Both the position numbers and the translations under genes were made by a program. DNA of 14,646 bases, from assembly GCA_032988165.1 (NCBI GenBank), contig JANTQF010000546.1:1-14646 (forward strand), read 5' to 3'. The DNA is from Emmonsiellopsis sp. PD_33. Lineage: Eukaryota > Ascomycota > Eurotiomycetes > Onygenales > Ajellomycetaceae. Positions 7,804 to 14,646 of the stretch are shown here, in pieces. Within the stretch, counting starts at the first letter, position 1. Every line of letters starts with the position of its first letter. The notes beneath the pieces were generated by a model. It made no database searches, was not told where the DNA came from, and worked only from the letters and a program-made list of their open reading frames with translations.

Positions 7804-10800
7804 TACACTTAGGCCCCTCATTCAGAATGGAAATCATAGACCCTCTTGACCAACCTGACCTCTTAGAACCTTTAAGAAAGTTAAAAGATCATTGATTACA
7901 TATAACCATTCAACTTGATACTCCTACTGGGATGCTTCTGATTAGATGCCTATTCAACCCCAGTTCAGAAGTAGACTGTATTTCAGTCAATTTTGCAGAG
8001 TTATATGATTAGAAAGTGTCAAAATCTACTACTCATAATATAGTGTAGTTTGCCAATGAAACTTATTCCTATTACTATGGCCTTATTGATACAACCTACT
8101 AAATAACTGACTCAGAGGATTTTTTACAAGGAGGAAACCTATCTTTTGAAGTTATCAATATGATGCATAAGAACATCATCTTGGACATGCCTTGGACACT
8201 TGCTAATAACTCATTAGTTAACTGGGTTGCTCAAACATGGCATTTCTGACTTACTAATATGCAGGTTTCTATTAAGAATCCCTCTAAGTTTATAGTATCA
8301 GTTAAAGATGAACCATGCATCTATTGTATATCTAGCAATGTTTTAGTAGATGCAAATAATCCTAAAGACAGTTGGGCATGGTCAATTTCTAACATCAATT
8401 CCCTGGATATGGCAGACCCTTGAATCACCAAGATTTTTCAAGATTTCCAAGATGTTTTCTCCAAAGAAGAAGCTTCAAAGCTAGCTGATATTAAATGAGT
8501 TACTCACAAAATCAACCTACATAATGGTAAGTTGCTACCATACAGTCCACTTTATAACCTATCAGTAATTGAGCTAGAAACACTTTGGAAATATCTTAAG
8601 GACATGCAATCATGAAATTGGATTCAACCCTCTCAAAGCCCTGTAGGGGCTCCCATCCTATTTGTGCCTAAGAAGGATGGTGGATTACATCTATGCATAG
8701 ACTATAGAGGTCTAAATAAGGTAACAATCAAAGATTGTACCCCTTTACCTTTGATTGATGAGATGATGGATCAATTATCTGGGAAAAAGTATTTTTCAAA
8801 GCTTGATTTGTGAGATGCCTATTATCAAATTTGGATAAAAAAGGGTGATAAATGAAAGACTACTTTTTAAACAAAGTATAGCAATTTTGAATATCTAGTT
8901 CTCCCCTTAGATCTCTGCAATGTCCTGGCTACATTTCAAACTTATATCAATCAGGCACTTTAGAGCCTACTTGACATCTCATGCATCATCTACCTTGATG
9001 ATATCCTTATCTTTTCAGATATTGAAGAAGAGCACAAGGAACACATTTAACAGATCTTAGAATATCTCTAGTAATATGGTCTTTTTGCTAAGGAATCAAA
9101 GTGTACATTCTTTGCCCAGGAAGTGGAATTTCTTGGGTTTATAGTGGGTGTCAATGGAGTCTGTATGGATCAAGCTTACATAGCTATTATCTTGGAATGA
9201 CCTGAACTGCATACATTTTGAGAAGTGCAAGTTTTCCTAGGTTTTACAAATTTTTACTGAAAATTTATATATGCTTATTCTTGAATAACAGCTCCTATAA
9301 CTGAGTTACTTAAGGGTAGTGTTAAAGGCAAGAAACCTGGGCTATTTCATTTCACTGAAGATATCAGGGCAGCATTGACTGCAATCAAAAAGGCCTTTGC
9401 AGAAGCAACACTCCTTAACCATTTTAACTCTAATTAGCCTGTTCAACTGGAGATAGATGCCTCTGGATTTGGCAATTATGAAATATTGTCCCAGTTAATG
9501 GATAACCCAAATCAAAATGGGTTTAGTAGGTGGGAAGGCTCCTATCTACTTACAACTTGTAAGTGAGACTGAGCTCCAGTAGCTTTCTTTTCAAGGAAAT
9601 TAAATCCAACACAATAACAGTATAATACATATGATTAAGAACTCCTTACAATTATTAAATCATTCAAAACTTGGCAACACTACCTACAGGGTAGTAATTT
9701 TCCTATTCAAGTTCTTTCAGATCATGCAAATTTATGTTATTTCTTTACTACCAAGAAACTATCTGCAAGATAGGCTAGATGGGCTGAGTTATTATCTGAA
9801 TATAATTTTTATATTCATTATTGCCCTGACTAGCTTAACCCAGCTAATATGCCTTCACAGCAGCCAGACTATAAAATAGTCCTGTGGGAGGAAGATGTTG
9901 ATGGAGTACTTCCTACATTGCAGAAAAAACTAGCTATATGAGGTTTGATTATACCTAGTTATAGATTCTAATTCAGAGCTGCAGAGGCTACTTCAGACAG
10001 CTAAATTGATAATGTTGAACTGGCTGGGATAACAATGCTTGATAAAGCTGATACTAGCAGTCTAGAATGTCTTGTATCACATCTAGCTGCAATAGACACT
10101 GCTTCAGATGAAATGAGCTATGAACTTCCCTCCAAGATGCTTCAAGAATTCATTAAGGAGGTATAAGATAGGGATGCCTTTTGTATATCTTGAATTCAAG
10201 AGCTGAAAGGTTGTGAAGAACCTGGGTTGAATTCAAATGGTGGGCTTGGGGATTCAAAGCTGGTAGCTAAGTTGAAAGGATGGTTAATAGAAGATTATAG
10301 CCTCCTGACATTCAATGAATCTATTTTTATTCCTACTAGTAGGGCTCTAAGATGAGAGTTACTATGAATCCATCATGATGATCCACATGCAGGTCACTTT
10401 AGTATAGTAAAGACTAAAGAACTACTTTAAAGGAAGTATTATTGAAAGGAAATTCATCAGGATGTTTTGGAGTTTATCAACATATGTGATATCTGCAAAA
10501 GAGTGAAGTTACTAAAACACTGCTCATATAGTGCCTTGTTGGCTCTGCCTATTCCTGATTGTCCCTGGAAATTGATATCAATGGATTTCATTGTTGACCT
10601 GCCTAAGTCTCAATTTAAAGGTTGAAAATATGATAGTATCTTGATCATTGCGGACCATTTTACTAAGATGACTAAATATATCCCTTGTTTGAAGACTATT
10701 AAAGCACTAGAGCTTGCTGAACTTTTCATAGATTCTATTATTCATAAATATGATCCTCTATTATCATTAATAACAGACTGTGGGTTCTTATTTACCAGTC

Positions 10801-11720
10801 ATTTTTGGTCAGCTTTCTGCTACCATCTTTATATACACTGAAATTTAAGTACAGCTTTTCATCCTCAAACTGATGGTCAAACAGAATATCAAAATCAAAC
10901 CCTTAAGCACTATCTCTAAACTTATTATGCCTACTATCAAGATGATTGGATGCAGCACCTTTCAACAGCACAATTTGCATATAATAATGCTAAATAAGCT
11001 TCAATGAAAGTATCTTCTTTCTTTGCATTTATGGGATTTAATCTGGATTTGCCCTGGGATGTCACAGATGACACCCCTAAGAGGGAGGCAAGCTCTACTG
11101 TCAATTAAAAACCTTGAGAAGTTCCAGATGTTACAAAGAGACTTAATATATTAATAGAAATATGTGAGAGGTTGATGACCAGCCTATGACATGCTGCTGA
11201 CAAGCAAGTGATGTATTATAATTAAAAATATAAGCTAATATCATTTAATATTGGAGATGAAGTTCTTTTATTAGTAAAGAACATTAAAATGACTAGACCT
11301 TGCAAAAAGCTAGATAATTATTGGCTTGGTCTATTTCCAATTATTGAAATTGTTGGCAGACAGGCTTATTAAGTTCAATTACCTTATTCTTTTGATTGAA
11401 TACACCCTGTTTTTCATGTGTCTCTCTTGGAACCTTACTAACAATGAGTAGGATCAGAACCACCTTGCCCTGATGGCATTGAAATTGAAGGAGATTTGGA
11501 GTATATAGTGGAAGATATTTTGGATAAATGACTGAGATGAAATGATAAATCAAAGTACTTGATTAAATGGGAAGAATATCCCACTTTGAAGAATACATGG
11601 GAATCATTGGATAATTTGGAAAATTTAAAGGACCTTATTGCAGCCTAGGAGGCTGCTAATCAGAATCAAGATGTGGGAGTTCCTTATGATTGAAAGTCAA
11701 ATAGAAAGAGGAAGTGCTAG
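7804..11720 (+). pseudogene. pol: Degenerate pol, element 2: protease, RT, RNase H, integrase, chromodomain
   Basis: The frame is the same as gag's and never shifts. Protease has lost its catalytic Asp: the D-S/T-G site reads Asn-Pro-Ser at 7956-7964, before SEVDCIS. RT keeps its Asp at 8805-8807 and an intact YLDD at 8991-9002. RNase H has Asp at 9456-9458 in IDASGF. The integrase zinc finger is complete: His at 10371-10376 and 10395-10397, Cys at 10485-10487 and 10494-10496. The catalytic triad is complete: Asp 10584-10586, Asp 10776-10778, Glu 10884-10886. The GPF module reads GLF (11328-11336). A chromodomain at about 11490-11646 contains YLIKWEEYP and NTWESLDNLEN. The frame ends at TAG 11718-11720 after a basic RKRK tail that could act in nuclear import. 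Many Arg, Gln and Trp codons are stops. Confidence 0.92.
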
Positions 11721-11723
11721 CCC

Positions 11724-11757
11724 CCTACTCTTTTCTCCCACTGAGTTTTTGAGTAGG
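11724..11757 (+). other. Post-pol hairpin, element 2 copy
   Basis: CCTACTC (11724-11730) pairs with GAGTAGG (11751-11757), three bases after the pol stop codon. The loop has its own CTC/GAG pairing flanked by T runs. At one pair element 1 has C:G where this copy has T:A, so pairing is kept although both arms changed. It may be a transcript-end or RNA-processing signal; the function is inferred. Confidence 0.5.
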
Positions 11758-12137
11758 TAGATAGGTTTTCATGGTCTAAGGATAAATAATACTCTTCTTC
11801 TAGTTTTCCTAAAGGGTTTAGGAGTTTAATGAGGTTGTTGACTCACATCAGGATAGGAAATGAAAAGAGTATTATGCCCAAAAGGGCTAGATAAACAATT
11901 TAATATTCTTTAGTCTGAAGGTACTGACCTGAAGGCACTGTAGAAGAAAAAAGGAAAAGCAAAACAAAAAGGTAAACACTTTTCTCACATAGATGTTGTG
12001 ATACCCCCCAGGACAATCTACTTTCAGCCATAACCTTGTATCTTCTGACTGATGGGGTGTGCCTCTTCCTCCTCCACCCCCATCTATCCTACTATTAGTC
12101 TATGTGTTGGCACTATCTAAAGGAATTTTATACTTAC
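11758..12137. other. Region between pol and the antisense gene, element 2
   Basis: 380 bp with no independent gene. The minus strand reads from the GTAAGT donor at the end of antisense exon C (12137) towards a strong pyrimidine tract ending in CTACAG at 11938-11940, so most of it may be intron 3. A last exon from 11937 would add about 16 codons (CLQVSTFRLK...) before a TAG. The matching CTTCAG site in element 1 supports an acceptor here, but the exact site is uncertain. Confidence 0.4.
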
Positions 12138-12473
12138 TGTTTTCTTTAGCAACCTCTTCATCTTCTGAAGCTCCTCCTTCTGCTCCTCCAACTCCTTTGT
12201 GATCTGGCACAGTAGGGCAGCACACTCTGAACCTGTTAAGATAGATGTGAAGGCAGCCTGCTCTTCAGCAGGCACCCCCTTTCTGATGTAGATTTCTACA
12301 TTAAAGGTGAACTAATAATAGAAGGCCTTGAGACACTCCTGAATGTCATGCTCTGCACAGCTGAGATTTACCAGCTCCTGCATCTTTTATAACTTTCTGT
12401 GGAATCTTGCTGGCACCTATAGTTTTTATTAGAAATCATGTTACAATCAAATAGACAGAGAAATAGTACTTAC

Positions 12474-12590
12474 AGGGTGGTAGTGTGTGTTATTTTTGTG
12501 GCAGTATTTACAGTTATTATACTGTGACTACTTCACACACACTACCCTCTAGCCATTGTGGAAAAGCTTTGCACAGTGCAGGCAGAAGAC
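12474..12590 (-). other. Cys-rich, probably zinc-binding block of the antisense protein, element 2
   Basis: The final 39 codons of exon B contain FCLHC, then VVCVK, then NCKYCHK. Five of the six inferred Cys columns are intact; the sixth is Tyr (TAC), where element 1 has Cys. The paired C-x2-C motifs suggest a zinc ribbon or knuckle. Confidence 0.6.
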
Positions 12591-12886
12591 TTAATCTGCA
12601 TAGTATTTCTCCACTGTAGTATCATCAGCTTCTGACTCCTCAGAGGGGTTAGAATCAGAATTAGAGGACTCAGAAGACTTTAAAGAGGAATTTAGCTTAT
12701 ACTAATCAATCTTCTTATTCTTATCTTTATTCTCATCCTCCTCCTCTTCCTCATTCTCTAACTCTAAAGAGCCTTCTACCTCTACTGACTACTCAAAATA
12801 ACTCTCTATATGAAGGGCTCTGTCCTTACAATCTTCTAACAGAGAAGAACACAGGGAGCCACTGACAGGATCATCAGTACTGAGCC

Positions 12887-12907
12887 TAGATGACAAATTG
12901 TCATCTA
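12887..12907. repeat. 21-bp perfect palindrome in antisense exon B
   Basis: TAGATGACAA and its inverted copy TTGTCATCTA flank one central A, immediately inside the start of exon B. Element 1 does not keep it, so it may be chance. Confidence 0.5.
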
Positions 12908-13060
12908 ACTAGAAAATTAATTAGTTACTTATCACTACTGATTTGCATCTATAGCATTTACATTGAAGTTGTCAGATTCTGGGACTTTTCAGATGCTATC
13001 CCCAAGGTCTTTCTTCTTCTTCTTAATGCCTCCTTCCTGGTAGTGCTGGAGTTGTTTCAG

Positions 13061-13569
13061 TGACCCTGCAGCATGCACAGACTCTGAATTGGAATTAAAG
13101 GCCCTATTTGTGGAAATAATGACAAATAAAAGCACTATTTTATATTAGATTCTGTCTCTCTTTTCTGGTATTATGACAGACTTACTGGTGATAATGAGTG
13201 AGAGGGGCCAACAGAGTCTCTTAAACTTGTATTTGATATTGAAGGTATGAATAAATATGGATATGACTATTTTAATCTATTTCCTCTGTTAGCCTTTACT
13301 CTATTCTTTGTAGTATGTTTTTCTCTTATTTTCACACTCATTCTGGCATTTTTGAGATGGATTTTAGACTTACCAGAGTGCATTGTGGGATGGTTGCTGA
13401 GAGGAAGTTTTTTGTGTGTGAAGAACATTTACCTATACCTCTCTGCCTTGCCTATCCCTTGTTGCTGTGATAACCCTGTGTGAATTTGATATTCACCTCA
13501 TAACACTTTAACCCCCCTGTTGCCCTCCTATTCCTCACATGATCAGAATTTAGGGACTAAACCCTTTTT
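13061..13569. other. Upstream region of the antisense gene, with a possible leader intron
   Basis: On the minus strand a textbook fungal intron can be drawn at 13277-13373 (97 nt: GTAAGT donor, GCTAACA branch site at 13288-13294, AATAG acceptor). An ATG at 13428-13426 precedes it by 55 nt. Frames do not join cleanly to exon A, so it is either a leader intron or coincidence. This interval is the natural place for the antisense promoter; no clear TATA box was identified. Confidence 0.35.
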
Positions 13570-13578
13570 AGGAGGAGG
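13570..13578 (+). other. Polypurine tract of element 2
   Basis: AGGAGGAGG lies four bases before the right LTR, the expected position for the primer of plus-strand DNA synthesis. Confidence 0.65.
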
Positions 13579-13582
13579 CAAT

Positions 13583-14042
13583 TATCATGCTCTCACACCA
13601 GTGATATGTTATTCTGCTGGCCAGATGTCCTGCAACTACCTCATTAAACTTCATCATATATATTATCATATATCTCATCATAGAGTTCCATCTAGGCCTG
13701 ATTAGAGCACAGCATCATAGATAGATCCAGCAGCTCTGAGAAGCTCCATATAGATAGCCACTGACCTCTCAGACTTACTGGAGGTTAGTGATTCATTTAT
13801 CAATCTACCTAACATTTGGAAATCCTCTCACCTATTCACCTACATATCCCCTCCTTCATGATATCAAGATATCTATCTCCTCTAGTCTAGCAAAGCTATC
13901 ATTGATGAACTCTACCTCTCTGAGCTCTGAATAGTCTAACCTACTTATTGGCTCCCCATCCCTTCCAAGCATCAACTAATATGGTGCCATCTCTATTCCT
14001 AATATAGTAGTGTCATCACTTAGATATTGGAGTGTGCTTACA
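13583..14042 (+). repeat. Right LTR of element 2
   Basis: 460 bp, starting TATCATGC (TG changed to TA) and ending GTGCTTACA with the terminal CA intact. Together with the left copy it defines the ends as TG...CA. ATCTG follows directly. The hairpin stem at 13758-13769/13780-13791 matches that of the left LTR. Confidence 0.92.
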
Positions 14043-14047
14043 ATCTG
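14043..14047. repeat. Right 5-bp target-site duplication of element 2 (ATCTG)
   Basis: Exact repeat of 6322-6326, placed directly after the terminal CA of the right LTR. Confidence 0.85.
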
Positions 14048-14646
14048 GTGATAGAGAGTGTGATACTTAATTGGGGTATTTCCCAGTTGATTCTCTTTGC
14101 AAACTCAGAGCTATTTAGTAGGATATAGTAGTCTATTTTAGCTGAGGAGGATCTCAGTTAGTTATAGAAGCTATTGAATATTCCAGGATATAATCTTATT
14201 ATGAGGTGGGGCCTACAATAAGCAGGAGAACTTAATAGTTTCCTTGGGAAATATTATTTTCTACAAAAGATAGAGGTTTTTTCCTGGGTTTTACTCTTAG
14301 GTGAATAAAACAGGACTGTTTCTGCCCTTCCCATTCATATTTCCTACATGCTGGAGAGCTACTGTCAAATACTTATCTCCTTTTGTGTTTATTTGCTGGT
14401 TTTAAACTGTTTTTGAGACTTTTGAGCTATATACTTGTTATATGGGGAAGATTTCTTGAAGATAAATAAAGCCTGACTAGTTTTGAGCAGTTTCTCTTCA
14501 AAAAACTGGATATTTTTTAGCAGCTTTTCTTCAAAAAACTGTCATTTCTTTGCTATTTAGCTTTGAAATCAAAAATCTCCTTTTTCCCCTTTTGTAGCAC
14601 TTGGAGGGTCTGTGAAGATTTCAGTGGTTTATCTCTAAAAACTACT
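14048..14646. other. Right flank without a recognised gene
   Basis: About 600 bp, AT-rich and free of CpG. Before element 2 inserted, this was joined to the sequence left of 6326. Absence of CpG suggests it is old repeat DNA as well. The only structure seen is a spaced direct repeat near its end. Confidence 0.45.
14486..14541 (+). repeat. Spaced direct repeat, two 23-bp units
   Basis: Units at 14486-14508 and 14519-14541 match at 21 of 23 bases (AGCAG...CTTCAAAAAACTG), 33 bp apart. The two differences are C/T changes. Confidence 0.7.

Larger units (their letters stand above)
12138..13060 (-). pseudogene. Antisense accessory gene, element 2 copy (three recognisable exons, lightly broken)
   Basis: Minus-strand exons are A from at least 13060 to 12962, B 12474-12908 (435 nt, 145 codons) and C 12138-12416 (279 nt, 93 codons). 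Introns are 12909-12961 (53 nt, donor GTAAAT, CTAATT branch, CTAG acceptor) and 12417-12473 (57 nt, donor GTAAGT, TATAG acceptor); C ends at another GTAAGT. All junctions are phase 0. Exon A has a four-Lys run and is open further upstream to about 13249 with one stop, so the start is unresolved; the position matching the element 1 ATG is CTG here. Exon B is rich in Glu, Asp and Ser (LENEEEEEDEN) and ends in a Cys-rich block. Exon C reads VPARFHRKL and ends in a probable coiled coil (ITKELEEQKEELQKMKRLL). It has only a few in-frame stops. Function and family are unknown; it may be a nuclear or RNA-binding regulator, which is inference. Confidence 0.7.
6327..14042 (+). mobile_element. Complete Ty3/gypsy chromodomain LTR retrotransposon, element 2
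   Basis: This 7716-bp element has 460-bp LTRs at both ends, a matching 5-bp duplication outside them, gag and pol in one frame with domain order Gag, protease, RT, RNase H, integrase, chromodomain, an antisense gene after pol, and a purine tract next to the right LTR. It is inactive: protease, zinc knuckle and many codons are mutated. Apart from one CpG at 10651-10652, I find none in it. Fixed order and lack of indels show decay by point mutation only. Confidence 0.92.

Noticed and set aside
13155..13205. Alternative 51-nt intron (GTAAGT...AATAG) in antisense exon A, element 2
   Set aside because: Its length is a multiple of three and reading through gives only one stop, so an uninterrupted exon is at least as likely.
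13247..13483. Plus-strand 78-codon hydrophobic open frame
   Set aside because: It lies opposite the presumed 5' region of the antisense gene, has no counterpart in element 1, and its hydrophobicity follows from T-rich composition. Probably a shadow frame.
6327..14042. Element 2 nested inside element 1
   Set aside because: The element 2 target duplication ATCTG lies outside recognisable element 1 sequence, and no element 1 sequence resumes after 14047; the two are adjacent, not nested.

Overview
This window is a transposon-dense, gene-poor stretch of what looks like a filamentous ascomycete (Pezizomycotina) genome. The evidence is two degenerate Ty3/gypsy elements of fungal chromodomain type, introns of about 53-66 nt with GCTAAC/CTAAT-like branch points, and decay by C-to-T and G-to-A changes that looks like repeat-induced point mutation (RIP) or 5-methylcytosine deamination. 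Species cannot be named. I see no intact host gene.

Positions 1 to about 5473 hold element 1, a left-truncated (by the window edge) gypsy element. Its Pol frame runs from the first bases to about 4032 in one reading frame, broken only by stop codons. A 529-bp AT-rich MITE (3273-3801), flanked by a perfect 8-bp duplication, sits inside the integrase C-terminal region. Downstream of pol is a short conserved hairpin, and then, on the opposite strand (about 4464-5435), a broken multi-exon gene.

Positions 5474-6326 separate the elements. Within them, 5740-6212 keeps CpG dinucleotides although the neighbouring DNA has almost none.

Positions 6327-14042 hold element 2, a complete gypsy element: 460-bp LTRs (6327-6786 and 13583-14042), a 5-bp target duplication ATCTG, one uninterrupted Gag-Pol frame with stops but no frameshift (about 6831-11720), a post-stop hairpin, a second copy of the antisense gene (about 12138-13060 and perhaps beyond) and a purine tract next to the right LTR. 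Positions 14048-14646 carry no recognisable gene.

The most interesting point is the antisense gene. Both elements carry it between pol and the 3' end. The two copies are strongly diverged but agree in exon order, in intron phase (all phase 0) and in exon lengths divisible by three. They also share an ungapped Cys-rich block. Together this suggests a real accessory protein of this element lineage, encoded against the direction of gag-pol: acidic/charged N-terminal part, probable zinc-binding block, C-terminal coiled coil. I do not recognise the family.
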